DNA of 64,000 bases, from contig NZ_BBIU01000006.1 in assembly GCF_000730645.1 (NCBI RefSeq), forward strand, positions 186,001 through 250,000. Direction: 5' to 3'. Source of the stretch: Pseudomonas parafulva NBRC 16636 = DSM 17004 (GTDB lineage: Bacteria; Pseudomonadota; Gammaproteobacteria; Pseudomonadales; Pseudomonadaceae). Below, piece after piece: positions 36,501 to 43,885 of this stretch. A program made the translations under genes and the position numbers. Below the pieces are notes generated by a model that saw only the letters and a list, made by a program, of their open reading frames with translations, did not search any database and was not told where the DNA came from. Numbering within the stretch: position 1 is the first letter of the stretch; every line of letters starts with the position of its first letter.

Positions 36501-36805
36501 TGGAGCGTGCCGACTCTATGGGCGACGTGGTGCGTTCGCTGGTTGAGGTGACTGCGCCCAGTGCTGCAGCGCCGGCGCCGGAACCGCCCAAGCCGGCCGA
36601 ACGCACCAAGGCCGAGCCACCCAAGGTTGAACAGACCTTTTCAATCGCACTGAGCATGCCGGTCACCATTCAAGGGGATGTGAAAGACCCCTATCAGGTT
36701 GTGGCCGGTCTAGAAACACCGCTGCGCGGCTTGTTTGACCGCCTGCAGCGTGAGTTCGCGGGTACCCGGTTCAGTGCCCAGCTCTACGACGAGGCGCATG
36801 TCTAA
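33539..36805 (+). CDS. Tail tape measure protein
   Basis: 1088 residues, setting tail length and helping DNA exit. The N-terminal 470 residues are the TP901-type tape measure domain, from MASKLALSLVIGGAVASSVG to the GASGVDTASMIMALQQNAKI region. One hydrophobic patch near 495-515 and a Gly/Ala-rich membrane-like stretch near 775-830 follow. Two Pro/Ala/Val-rich segments (about 639-720 and 844-970) interrupt the helical part, including a 72-bp direct repeat at 35477-35620. The very long antisense frame here is a GC shadow. Confidence 0.9.
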   Translation: MASKLALSLVIGGAVASSVGAAFRTVESGIDKLKKKGDKAKVLQSTIGETMKLQAEWKKAHDTGAASADKLLRKLNGNLDALRKQGVEVGRLGREYQRLGRDAKAADLQVKGHERIAAGRASLKSTVGAAAVGIGLTAVPTKISADYQAIIRDIAIKADAANKPEEVQLSRSVIQTSNATGMGRNDVADLINQLVGAGMELDKAMAYSKTAAAFAVGQGASGVDTASMIMALQQNAKITDPKVMQQALEAIAYQGQAGSFEASDMAKWFPQLLAGMEKNGITGLDAVSSLGSMLQVQMKTAGSSDEAANNFKNWMEKIGAGDVVKAYKDAGIDYQASLNTGLQKGMNVIEASMGLAMQYVEATDPAKAKKIKDAQSKIDKQADPEKAKAALEALEKTLRTGDLFADMQVKAALTAYGQNRGLYNELKADSMKATGILDKNLAERRETSAQRWSELVQSTDDAMRSIGDAIRPATDAFATGATTVARWITKLSDHAPQLAMGLTGLAAAVGAVMAARSAAKIGRGAFNVALGRAWGYRRPGKESGQPGEAAAPKARNRVVDAGLGALGKVLGVPASNDPGQAPSNEPQRVFVVNADAFGRYGPGAPNTGPGGPKRARRVRRRRPVAQLGAARSPLSAPPKPVPAAVKAPVRLTPVVAPAAKVAAPVPAAAKAPVRLTPVVTPAAKVTAPVPAAAAAPAPMPRRPQPALPAVDVSALAPRAPVAPELSRFGQMVHGVRGMTRAAGRLPGGQLADAIPGVLDIALNAQTRDEKAEGYGGLAGGMAGAWAGGAAGAAIGSVVPIIGTAIGGAIGMALGGLGGDALGGWLGRTWFGEDKPQQEQAQADGQAGAESQPAAPAAPAAPVAVMPAPVIEAPKPLQPTLQPPVVLQPEPVTKAQAPVATVPAPIAKPPAPVAQGVTPPSAPVTVQPPVVTVTAPGSQQPVPVVKVEAGSPTGLARPKQEPVPAAQDTPKPADRERPGFARGLRRHAVERADSMGDVVRSLVEVTAPSAAAPAPEPPKPAERTKAEPPKVEQTFSIALSMPVTIQGDVKDPYQVVAGLETPLRGLFDRLQREFAGTRFSAQLYDEAHV
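35477..35620 (+). repeat. 72-bp tandem duplication in the tape measure gene
   Basis: Two imperfect adjacent copies starting at 35477 and 35549, each encoding a 24-residue unit of the type APVRLTPVVxPAAKVxAPVP. The period divides by three, so the frame is kept. Confidence 0.8.
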
Positions 36806-36814
36806 GGGGGTGCC

Positions 36815-37660
36815 ATGGCTTACATGGACTTGATGAAATCAACGCTATCGTCCCTGGTGGCGGCCGGCGAGGCCGGCCGTACCAGTATCGATGGCATGCT
36901 GGGACCGCTTAATGGCGCCGTCAGTGACATGACCGGCGCCGCATCGGAGCTGGAAAGCCTGCCGATCATCGGGCCGGCGGTAGGGGCCAAGCTGCAACGC
37001 ACCATGCGCGCGATCAACGCGGCGCAGTCCACCGTGGGCATGGTCGCGTCGAAGTACAGCCAGGTCACCACCGCCGCCACCCAGGTGCGCGACCGCCTGG
37101 GCTCACTGGGCGAGCAGGCCAGCAAGGCGGGGTCGGCTATCAACCGCATGGCCGGCAAGCTCAGCCCGTCCTTGGCGGGCATTGTGCCGAGCAGTGCGTT
37201 TGCTCCAAGCGCTACACCTGCAGCAGCAGCGGTAACGCCGTTCCCCCACCTGCTGACCCTGCAGCCACTCAAGGCAGGGTCACAGCCCTTTTACTTCAAC
37301 CTCAACACTGCAGCGTTTGACGAGCTGCAGCGCCGTACCGCGTACCGCTGGGCCGCTCAGGAGCGTTTGACACGCGACATGGCCCAGCAGGCCGTGGGGC
37401 CTGGCGAAGACACGCTGACGATCAAAGGGGCCGTTTTCCCGTTGTTCCGAGGCGGTATCAGCCAGCTGGATACGCTGCGCACCATCGGCCGCCTGTTGCT
37501 GCCCGTGAGCCTGACCACCGGCTACGGCGCCGTGCTGGGCAACTGGTGCCTGCGCAAGGTCGAAGAGGATCAATCGGCATTGCTTGCCGGCGGTATCCCG
37601 CGCAAACAAGCCTTTACCCTGGAGTTCACCAAGTATGGCGACGACCTGCAGAACGTCTGA
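36815..37660 (+). CDS. Tail protein gpU, N-terminally extended
   Basis: 281 residues. The C-terminal 150 match the P2 gpU family (KAGSQPFYFNLNTAAFDELQ, RGGISQLDTLRTIGR, KQAFTLEFTKYGDD), a baseplate-proximal tail completion protein. The N-terminal 130 are helical and Ala/Gly-rich, longer than in P2 gpU. It overlaps gpX by 26 bases. Confidence 0.87.
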   Translation: MAYMDLMKSTLSSLVAAGEAGRTSIDGMLGPLNGAVSDMTGAASELESLPIIGPAVGAKLQRTMRAINAAQSTVGMVASKYSQVTTAATQVRDRLGSLGEQASKAGSAINRMAGKLSPSLAGIVPSSAFAPSATPAAAAVTPFPHLLTLQPLKAGSQPFYFNLNTAAFDELQRRTAYRWAAQERLTRDMAQQAVGPGEDTLTIKGAVFPLFRGGISQLDTLRTIGRLLLPVSLTTGYGAVLGNWCLRKVEEDQSALLAGGIPRKQAFTLEFTKYGDDLQNV

Positions 37661-37847
37661 CGGGGACGTGCTCGATACGCTGTGCCAGGCCTACTACGGC
37701 CATTTGATGGGCGCCGTGGAGGCGGTCATGGAAGCCAACCAAGGCCTTGCCGAGGAACCGCAGCCGTTCCGCGCCGGCGTGCTGATTCACTTCCCCGATC
37801 TGCCTGCAGCTGAGGCTGAGGCCGAGCACGTCACCCTGTGGGACTGA
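37635..37847 (+). CDS. Tail protein gpX (LysM-like)
   Basis: 70 residues of the P2 gpX family, a small LysM-type protein at the baseplate: SDGDVLDTLCQAYYGHLMGA and AGVLIHFPDLP. The ATG at 37635 lies inside the gpU reading frame. A terminator follows. Confidence 0.9.
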   Translation: MATTCRTSDGDVLDTLCQAYYGHLMGAVEAVMEANQGLAEEPQPFRAGVLIHFPDLPAAEAEAEHVTLWD

Positions 37848-37851
37848 CCCC

Positions 37852-37891
37852 GCGTTACGCGTAACGAACCCCGCCCTGTGCGGGGTTTTTA
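37852..37891 (+). terminator. Palindrome plus terminator after gpX
   Basis: A perfect 14-bp palindrome CGTTACGCGTAACG (37852-37865) is joined to the stem AACCCCGC/GCGGGGTT (37866-37886) followed by TTT. The second part is an intrinsic terminator; the palindrome may bind a regulator or be part of the RNA fold. Confidence 0.72.
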
Positions 37892-37906
37892 CTTTCTGGA
37901 GCCACC

Positions 37907-38959
37907 ATGAAACCCACGTTCCGCATCGTCGCTGACGGCTGGGATATCACCCTGCTGATTAACGACCGCCTGCTGTTGCTGCGCACCCTGGACAAACCCG
38001 GGATGGACTCTGACGAATTCGAACTGCGCATTGATGACCGCGACCAAGCCGTCACGCTGCCCAAGCGCGGCGCCTTGATCGAGGCCTTTTTGGGCTATGA
38101 GGGCAAGCCGCTTGCGCGCCTGGGCAGTTACCGGGTGGATGAAATCGAGGTGACTGGCCCGCCGGACACCATCACCCTGCGCGGCAAGGCCAGCGACATG
38201 CGCGGTAGCGGCAAAACCACCCGTAGTGGCAGCTGGGAGAACGTGCCGCTCGCGCAGATCGTCAGTGACCTGGCTGCGCGCAACGGGTGGAAACCTGGCT
38301 GCACCGTGCAGACCAAGGTGGCCCGCGTCGACCAGCGCAACGAGTCCGATTTTAACTTCATCACCCGCCTGGCCAGGCAGTACGACTGCACGGCCAAGGT
38401 GGGTGACGGGCAACTGCTGGTCATGCCGCGACAGGGTGGCAGCACCCCCGGGGGCAAGGCCTTTGGTGCCGTCACCATCCAGCGCAGTGATGTGAACCGC
38501 TACAGCTTCCGCCTGGGCGACCGCACCACGCAGAAGGCCGTGAAGACGCAGTACCAGGACAAGAAAACCGGCGCGCTCAAGGTCGTGGAGCTGGGCAACG
38601 ACGAAGCGCCCGAAGGCCTGCCCGCCGTGCACACCGACCGCCATATCTACCCCGACAAGGGCGCTGCCGAGCAGGCGGCCAAAGCCCGCTTGGCTGCGTT
38701 CAACCGCAGCACCGCCGGCGTGCGCCTGGAAATGCTCGGGCGCACCGACCTGTTTGCCGAACGCTCGATCAACGCCCAGGGCTTCAAAAACGGGCTCGAC
38801 GGCGAGTACTTGGTGGACAGCGTGGAGCAGGTGTTTATGCCCTCGGGCTGGTCGACCACGGTCGAGTGCAACGGCGGCAAGCAGGGCAAGGCGAAAGCCA
38901 AGGGCAAGAAAAAGAAGCAGACCAAACCACTGCGCATCGTGGACGTGTCTGCGGCGTAA
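37907..38959 (+). CDS. Late control/baseplate hub protein gpD
   Basis: 350 residues of the P2 gpD family, which forms the hub on the gpV spike. It shows FELRIDDRDQAVTLPKRGAL near residue 40, the VRNG-like DLAARNGWKPG segment, and DFNFITRLARQYDCTAKVGD. The last 30 residues are Lys-rich. It has its own ribosome site (TGGAG). Confidence 0.92.
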   Translation: MKPTFRIVADGWDITLLINDRLLLLRTLDKPGMDSDEFELRIDDRDQAVTLPKRGALIEAFLGYEGKPLARLGSYRVDEIEVTGPPDTITLRGKASDMRGSGKTTRSGSWENVPLAQIVSDLAARNGWKPGCTVQTKVARVDQRNESDFNFITRLARQYDCTAKVGDGQLLVMPRQGGSTPGGKAFGAVTIQRSDVNRYSFRLGDRTTQKAVKTQYQDKKTGALKVVELGNDEAPEGLPAVHTDRHIYPDKGAAEQAAKARLAAFNRSTAGVRLEMLGRTDLFAERSINAQGFKNGLDGEYLVDSVEQVFMPSGWSTTVECNGGKQGKAKAKGKKKKQTKPLRIVDVSAA

Positions 38960-38983
38960 CCCATCACTCTTTGGAGACAAGCG

Positions 38984-39535
38984 ATGCCAATCAACGAAAA
39001 GCAGTTGTTACAGATCCTCCCGAACGCCGGTCGCAAAGCCGGCGTTTTTGTTCCCGGCCTCAACGCCACCATGGGTAAGTACGCCATCGTTACGCGACTG
39101 CGCATGGCTGCGTTCCTGGCTCAGATCGGCCATGAGTCGGGCCAGCTGCAGTACGTCCGCGAACTCGGTAATGACAAGTACCTGTCCAAGTACGACACCG
39201 GTCGCTTGGCCCAGCGGCTTGGTAACACGCCTGAGGCGGATGGGGATGGCCAGCTCTATCGCGGCCGAGGGCTGATTCAAGTGACTGGCCGCTCCAACTA
39301 TGAAGCCTGCAGCGAAGCCCTGTTCGGAGATAGTCGGCTGCTGAACACGCCAGAGCTGCTTGAGCACCCGGTCTACGCATCCATGTCGGCAGGCTGGTTC
39401 TGGCAGAAAGAGGGCTTGAACAGCCTGGCCGACAAGGGTGACCTCCTGGCCATCACCAAGCGCATCAATGGCGGTACCAATGGCCTGGAGGATCGAAAGG
39501 CCATCTACGTGCGAGCGCTTGAGGTGCTGCAGTGA
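38984..39535 (+). CDS. Endolysin, glycoside hydrolase family 19
   Basis: 183 residues of the chitinase-like family 19 used by phages to cut peptidoglycan. The catalytic Glu lies in QIGHESG near residue 50, with YRGRGLIQVTGRSNY, and GWFWQ with LADKGD, as further family marks. There is no signal peptide, so it should need the holin at 15298 to reach the wall. It overlaps Rz by 4 bases. Confidence 0.93.
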   Translation: MPINEKQLLQILPNAGRKAGVFVPGLNATMGKYAIVTRLRMAAFLAQIGHESGQLQYVRELGNDKYLSKYDTGRLAQRLGNTPEADGDGQLYRGRGLIQVTGRSNYEACSEALFGDSRLLNTPELLEHPVYASMSAGWFWQKEGLNSLADKGDLLAITKRINGGTNGLEDRKAIYVRALEVLQ

Positions 39536-40095
39536 ACGGGTGGGTCTCCCGCCTATTGGCTGTCGCGGCGCTGCTGCTCGCCTGTGCGGTTGGCGCCCGA
39601 GCAGCTTGGGTTTGGCAGGCTAACGCATACAACGCGCAGCTCGCTGATCAGGCCGACGACTACGGCAAGCAGCTGGCAGAGAAGGATCGCATCAACGGCC
39701 TAGAGCGGGAGAGGGCGGCGTCTGCCGCGCTCGATCATCTAGCTGCACAGCAGCAAGCCCGTAGCGCCCTGGAGGCTCGCCTGCAGGCCCAGGCACAAAA
39801 CCACTGGAAGGAGATGGAAGATGCGCAACAAACTCAAGCTCGCCTGCGTGACCGGCTTGCTACCACTGATCTGCGGCTGTCAGTCCTCGTCGACTCAGGA
39901 GCCGTTGCCCGCTCGAGTTGTAGCGGTGGGGTGCGAGAAACCGCCGGCACCGGAGGCGTGGTACCTAGCGCCGTACGCGCCCAACTTGACCGAGCGCATG
40001 CTCAACGAATTATCGCCATCACCGATGAAGGCGACCGCGGACTGATCGCCTTGCAGGCCTGTCAGGCCTACGTCCGCGAAATCACCAAGCAGTAA
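39532..40095 (+). CDS. Inner-membrane spanin Rz
   Basis: 187 residues starting at a GTG overlapping the endolysin stop. Residues 5-25 are a membrane anchor (VSRLLAVAALLLACAVGA), followed by a long coiled coil rich in Gln, Ala and Arg (about 35-120). It pairs with the outer-membrane spanin encoded inside it to disrupt the outer membrane at lysis. Confidence 0.88.
   Translation: MNGWVSRLLAVAALLLACAVGARAAWVWQANAYNAQLADQADDYGKQLAEKDRINGLERERAASAALDHLAAQQQARSALEARLQAQAQNHWKEMEDAQQTQARLRDRLATTDLRLSVLVDSGAVARSSCSGGVRETAGTGGVVPSAVRAQLDRAHAQRIIAITDEGDRGLIALQACQAYVREITKQ
39821..40045 (+). CDS. Outer-membrane spanin Rz1, embedded in Rz
   Basis: 74 residues in a different frame entirely inside Rz. It has a lipoprotein signal (MRNKLKLACVTGLLPLICGC, lipidated Cys about residue 20) and a Pro-rich mature part (CEKPPAPEAWYLAPYAP), the standard marks of Rz1. 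GGAG lies 9 bases before the ATG. Confidence 0.87.
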   Translation: MRNKLKLACVTGLLPLICGCQSSSTQEPLPARVVAVGCEKPPAPEAWYLAPYAPNLTERMLNELSPSPMKATAD

Positions 40096-40104
40096 AAGAG
40101 GCGA

Positions 40105-40136
40105 GCCGGGAAGGATGCGTCAACATCCAGCCCGGC
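40105..40136. other. Imperfect hairpin after the lysis genes
   Basis: GCCGGG pairs with CCCGGC and the inner GGATG with CATCC around CGTCAA. No T-run follows, so it may be a transcript-end structure rather than a strong terminator. Confidence 0.45.
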
Positions 40137-40213
40137 CCACCGAACCCGCAGACCCTTCCTGCAAGTCCAGCCGTGGCCCCTGCCTTGTGCACAAAGCGCG
40201 GCGAGCCTAACAC

Positions 40214-40229
40214 CTGTTTATCCATACAG
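40214..40229. promoter_or_regulatory. LexA (SOS) box-like site before the adenine methylase
   Basis: CTGTTTATCCATACAG matches the CTGT-N8-ACAG pattern of the Pseudomonas LexA box exactly, and sits 17 bases before the methylase ATG, where bound LexA would block transcription or initiation. One site of this form can arise by chance, so position is the main support. Confidence 0.6.
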
Positions 40230-40246
40230 TAAAGACTTGCATACCT

Positions 40247-41041
40247 ATGACCTCTCCAATCATCCCCTGGATGGGTGGCAAACGCCGCCTGGCCGACCGC
40301 TTGATCCCTCTCTTTCCCCCTCATGAATGCTATGTCGAAGTCTTCGCCGGCGGTGCCGCGTTGTTCTTCATGCGTCCCCAGCCCGCCCCGGTGGAGGTGC
40401 TGAATGATCTGAACGGTGAGCTGGTCACCCTCTATCGCGTGGTACAGAACCACCTGGAGGAATTTGTGCGCCAGTTCAAATGGGCGCTCAGCTCTCGGCA
40501 GATCTTCGAGTGGCAAAAAATGACGCGTCCTGAAACTCTGACCGATATCCAGCGCGCGGCGCGGTTCTTCTACCTGCAGCAGCATACCTTTGGCGGCAAG
40601 GTAACTGGGCAAACCTTCGGTACCGCAACTACTGCGCCGGCCATCAACCTGCTGCGCATCGAGGAGAACCTTTCCGCCGCGTGGCAACGCCTCGCCGGCA
40701 CCTATGTCGAGAACCTGCACTGGCTCGCCTGCGCCGAACGCTATGATCGAGCGCACACGTTCTTCTACATGGACCCGCCCTACTGGCAGACGGCTGGCTA
40801 TGGCGTTGACTTTCCCTTCGAGGAATACGAGCGCATGGCCGACTTCATGCGCCGGTGCAAGGGCAGGGTGATGGTCAGCATCAATGACCACCCGGACATC
40901 AGGCGCGCCTTCGATGGCTTCCACTTCGAATACCTGGATATCCGCTACACCAACACTAACCAGCGCCAAGGTAAGGCGGAGGTGACCGGCGAACTGGTGA
41001 TCATGAATTGGCAACCGACGGGGCTTGGGCAACTTTTCTGA
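40247..41041 (+). CDS. DNA adenine methyltransferase (D12 class)
   Basis: 264 residues. The SAM-binding PWMGGKRRLADRLIPLFP (residues 6-23), EVFAGGAALFF and the catalytic DPPY near residue 175 are the marks of Dam/D12-type N6-adenine methyltransferases. No matching nuclease is adjacent, so it is an orphan enzyme, probably protecting phage DNA or tuning gene expression. A LexA-like box lies just upstream. It converges with the Rha-type gene. Confidence 0.9.
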   Translation: MTSPIIPWMGGKRRLADRLIPLFPPHECYVEVFAGGAALFFMRPQPAPVEVLNDLNGELVTLYRVVQNHLEEFVRQFKWALSSRQIFEWQKMTRPETLTDIQRAARFFYLQQHTFGGKVTGQTFGTATTAPAINLLRIEENLSAAWQRLAGTYVENLHWLACAERYDRAHTFFYMDPPYWQTAGYGVDFPFEEYERMADFMRRCKGRVMVSINDHPDIRRAFDGFHFEYLDIRYTNTNQRQGKAEVTGELVIMNWQPTGLGQLF

Positions 41042-41095
41042 CGCTGGTCGAGCAGGGTGGGCAGGTGCCCCACCCTGGCTCTGTCAATGTGCGAG

Positions 41096-42013
41096 CTATC
41101 GGCCCATCGCGATTCGTTGCTGCAGCTCTTTCAACTGCTCAGCCTCATCTGCCGTGCGCCGTTCGATTCGATGATGCAGGGCGGCTGAGAGCTGAAACAG
41201 CTCTGGGGTGGATAGCAATAGGTGGCCAGTGGCAACGGCGCTGATCATTTCCCTCAGCGTCATCACAACAGCATCTTCCGGGACAGGTTGGATGTGTTCC
41301 TTGCCCGTATGATCGAACGATATCAACCGGCGCCGGCCCGTCAGTGTCGGCGCTTCAATAGGCTTTTCTGCTGGCAGCTGAGTGAACTGGCGATTAAGCC
41401 ATATGCGGGACTCGCTGCCCAGCTCGGCTTTGCAATAGTCTGCTGCACGCTCGGCACCCATGGTGTCGATCATCCACAGATCACGATTACCCCGACGCAG
41501 CTTACGCTTGTGCTGTGGCAGCAGGCTGCGGACTATTCTATCAGAGCTGCCCAGGCATAGTGCTGTGCATAGGTTGCCGGCGCTGAGCCAATAGGTGTCG
41601 TTCAGTTTAGCGATCAAGATGTGGCGGCCACGGAACGCGCGGTGCTCGAGCACGGCATCCTGTATAACTGGCAAGCTGCTCTTCTCGGTGGCCGCTTGCT
41701 CCAGCTGGTTGAAGGCGTTGATATATGCCTCTTTCCACTTCGCCGCTTCTTTGCCAGTGAAGCCCATGCACAGGAAGGTTAAGCCATCGCGGGTCATGCG
41801 GTAGTACGGCTCGGGCTTATTGTTCGAGCCGGGACGGGCACACGCCGCAAAATTGCGGAGTGCGAATTCAGATGAGCAATCCAAGTTACGCAGAAGCTTG
41901 AGAACGTCGTCATGGCGCTTGCCGAAGTGGGCAGCGACATCGAGACTAGTGGTGGTTGGATGGCCGTCAATCAACTCTATGGATACAGGAGAAACGGTTA
42001 CGATGGTCTTCAT
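41096..42013 (-). CDS. Rha-family phage regulatory protein
   Basis: 305 residues. The N-terminal 100 form the Rha domain (TTSLDVAAHFGKRHDDVLKL, then YYRMTRDGLTFLCMGFTGKE and AKWKEAYINAFNQLE). The middle shows an ORF6N-like stretch (LIAKLNDTYWLSAGNLCTAL), as often fused in phage antirepressors. ATG at 42013; the longer frame begins at a weak codon. Rha proteins of lambdoid phages affect growth in certain hosts; the exact role here is unknown. Confidence 0.85.
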   Translation of the reverse strand: MKTIVTVSPVSIELIDGHPTTTSLDVAAHFGKRHDDVLKLLRNLDCSSEFALRNFAACARPGSNNKPEPYYRMTRDGLTFLCMGFTGKEAAKWKEAYINAFNQLEQAATEKSSLPVIQDAVLEHRAFRGRHILIAKLNDTYWLSAGNLCTALCLGSSDRIVRSLLPQHKRKLRRGNRDLWMIDTMGAERAADYCKAELGSESRIWLNRQFTQLPAEKPIEAPTLTGRRRLISFDHTGKEHIQPVPEDAVVMTLREMISAVATGHLLLSTPELFQLSAALHHRIERRTADEAEQLKELQQRIAMGR

Positions 42014-42165
42014 TGTTGGATACCTGCGTTCGCTCTGTGAGCCGCTCCCCAACGCCAATTAGGTGAGCGGAACCGTGCGGGTTGGCGTACCGGACGCAGG
42101 GCCGGCGAGCCCGAAGGCTCCCATGCACGGCCCGCCCATAACGGGTGAAGCCATGCTGCGGACAC

Positions 42166-42188
42166 AAAAAAACCGCTCCAACGGCGGT
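42166..42188 (-). terminator. Leftward terminator upstream of the Rha gene
   Basis: ACCGC and GCGGT pair (ACCGCCGTTGGAGCGGT on the minus strand) followed by seven Ts. It insulates the Rha gene from leftward transcription entering from the AT-rich cargo. The other bases of 42014-42316 show no gene. Confidence 0.72.
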
Positions 42189-42316
42189 CGTGTCTGATAT
42201 CTCAAGCACAACCAGTATGTGTCGTGGTAATGTCATATCGCCATGCCTCGCGCCTGCGAAGCTGTGCTGCTGTGGATGATAGTTTATCTTTGATCGGAGA
42301 TATAATCGTAGTGAAG

Positions 42317-43282
42317 ATGGGTGCAAGCACACTCTCGGATAGTTATCATAAAATAGTGCCCCGAGCAGAAAGATTGAGAATCGCTTTGCTGGCTGAGTTA
42401 GATCACTTACTCAAAAAAGAGAATGTTGCTCTCGGTGTACCGATTGAGTCGCGAATCAAAGCGTGGGAGTCAATAGCTGAAAAGGCTGAGCGAAAGTCTA
42501 TAGAGTTCGACAGTGTAGCGAAATTGAATGATCTAATAGGCATAAGATTAATACTGCTCTTCAGCAAGGATTTGGCTGTGGTGTCTAAGATGCTGAATTC
42601 TAATCTCACGGTTATTCAGTCTGAAGACAAGTCCGCTCAGCTAGGGGAGTCACAGTTCGGTTATCAGTCTCAGCATTTTATTATAAAGGCCCCAGACGAA
42701 TGGACAAAACTACCTACATGGAGTGATCTGGGCGGTTTACGAGTTGAAATTCAAGTAAGGACATTGGCTCAACATATTTGGGCAGCTGTTTCACACAAGC
42801 TCCAATATAAACAAGAGGCGGGCGTGCCTCCGCCCTTGCGTAGAGCTATTAATAGGGCTTCTGCACTTTTGGAGACTGTGGATGTCGAGTTTGATCGTTT
42901 GCTTATAGCTCGTGATGAGTATTTAGAGGCAGAGTCTGTAGTAAGTGATCCAGATGAGCTTCTGAATGTCGATCTAGTTGAGGCAGTGCTCACGAAGATT
43001 TTCCCGTCCGCTAATAAAAGTGAATCGGAAGACTATAACGATTTGTTGGGAGATCTGGTGAACTTCGGTATCGATAATGTCGGGCGATTGAGAGAAGTCA
43101 TGAAGCGGCACTATGTCAAGATTATGGATGAGGAGAAAAAATACACTAAAAAGCATAGGACTCCAGTCTTCTTTAGGCATGTTGGCCTTGCCCGACATGG
43201 ACTTCGCTGTGAGTTTGGCTCGCAAGCTGTGACAGATTTCTTTGTGGCTAAACGTGAAGAACAGCGGCGGATTGATCAATAA
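42317..43282 (+). CDS. RelA/SpoT-domain nucleotide synthetase-like protein
   Basis: 321 residues in AT-rich DNA. Residues about 15-165 form a RelA/SpoT synthetase domain: ESRIKAWESI, LNDLIGIRLILLF, GYQSQHFII (matching the GYxSxH box) and VEIQVRTLAQHIWAAVSHKL (matching ExQxRT and the following W and H). The catalytic pattern looks intact, so (p)ppGpp or a related product is plausible. The C-terminal 150 residues are helical and unrecognised; there is no HD hydrolase domain or ACT domain. The frame opens at 42224; I use the ATG at 42317, with a GTG at 42311 as alternative. Such lone synthetases in prophages can be toxins that block growth after phage attack; here that is inference. Confidence 0.85.
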   Translation: MGASTLSDSYHKIVPRAERLRIALLAELDHLLKKENVALGVPIESRIKAWESIAEKAERKSIEFDSVAKLNDLIGIRLILLFSKDLAVVSKMLNSNLTVIQSEDKSAQLGESQFGYQSQHFIIKAPDEWTKLPTWSDLGGLRVEIQVRTLAQHIWAAVSHKLQYKQEAGVPPPLRRAINRASALLETVDVEFDRLLIARDEYLEAESVVSDPDELLNVDLVEAVLTKIFPSANKSESEDYNDLLGDLVNFGIDNVGRLREVMKRHYVKIMDEEKKYTKKHRTPVFFRHVGLARHGLRCEFGSQAVTDFFVAKREEQRRIDQ

Positions 43283-43512
43283 AATTGAAGCGTCGATATA
43301 TTTTTAATGTATAAATTTAGGCTTGGTTCTAGTTCTAGTTCTAGTTCTAGTTCTAGTTCTAGTTCTAGTTCTAGTTCTGCTTCAAGTTCCTCGTCCAAGT
43401 ATTGCGTTAATATATGATTATCGGAATAATTGGGCGAGACTGTTTTGGTTGATGGGAAGTTGACTGGGTGGGGTATTAGTTTTTCAATCCGCGAAGCGAT
43501 GAGACTTTTCAT
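43276..43512 (-). CDS. Doubtful short ORF across the hexanucleotide tract
   Basis: 78 codons from an ATG with no visible ribosome site. The tract translates as an alternating Glu-Leu run of about 18 residues. The frame could exist only because a six-base repeat stays open; I regard it as doubtful. Confidence 0.25.
   Translation of the reverse strand: MKSLIASRIEKLIPHPVNFPSTKTVSPNYSDNHILTQYLDEELEAELELELELELELELELEPSLNLYIKNISTLQFY
43326..43378. repeat. (GTTCTA)8.8 hexanucleotide tandem repeat
   Basis: 53 bases of perfect GTTCTA repetition, just downstream of the RelA/SpoT-like gene stop. It contains CTAG in every unit, a tetramer that is normally rare in enterobacteria and pseudomonads. Slippage could change length in steps of two codons or alter promoter or terminator spacing. 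Confidence 0.95.
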
Positions 43513-43672
43513 TGGGCAGCTATTAGTGGTATAAATTCATAGGCGTGGAAGTGCTTTTGTCTGTAGGTATCAATGTGCTAAGGTTTGAAGAAAGCGTCTA
43601 CCAATCCATAACCATGCTCGTGTCTGGTTTCAGTCGGCTTGGCTAATTCGCCCGCTGCAACTATGTGACGAC

Positions 43673-43885
43673 TTAACTCCTGAGCTGTGATATACCAGCC
43701 AATATTGCTTCAGCATGAATATCAAGGGTCGCTAGAGCAATAGTGACGTTTTCATGTACGTTGACTGAGCCACGACGGCTTACCCAAAGTGAAAGCTCCT
43801 CCAGCGCCGCCCGGATGGCAACTTGGTTCAGAAGCAGCAGTTCTAGCGTGTCCGCAGTCGTCGAGTTTTGGTCATCCATCAGCAT
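43673..43885 (-). CDS. Small conserved-looking phage protein
   Basis: 70 residues from an ATG with GGAG 3 bases upstream (second ATG at 43879). The sequence is mostly helical (LELLLLNQVAIRAALEELSL), ending in LDIHAEAILAGISQLRS. GC content is closer to the phage average than to its AT-rich neighbours. Function unknown. Confidence 0.62.
   Translation of the reverse strand: MLMDDQNSTTADTLELLLLNQVAIRAALEELSLWVSRRGSVNVHENVTIALATLDIHAEAILAGISQLRS

Noticed and set aside
41008..41244. 78-codon ORF after the adenine methylase
   Set aside because: Largely antisense to the Rha-family gene and lacking motifs.
43326..43378. CRISPR-like repeat array
   Set aside because: Units are 6 bases with no spacers; it is a simple tandem repeat.
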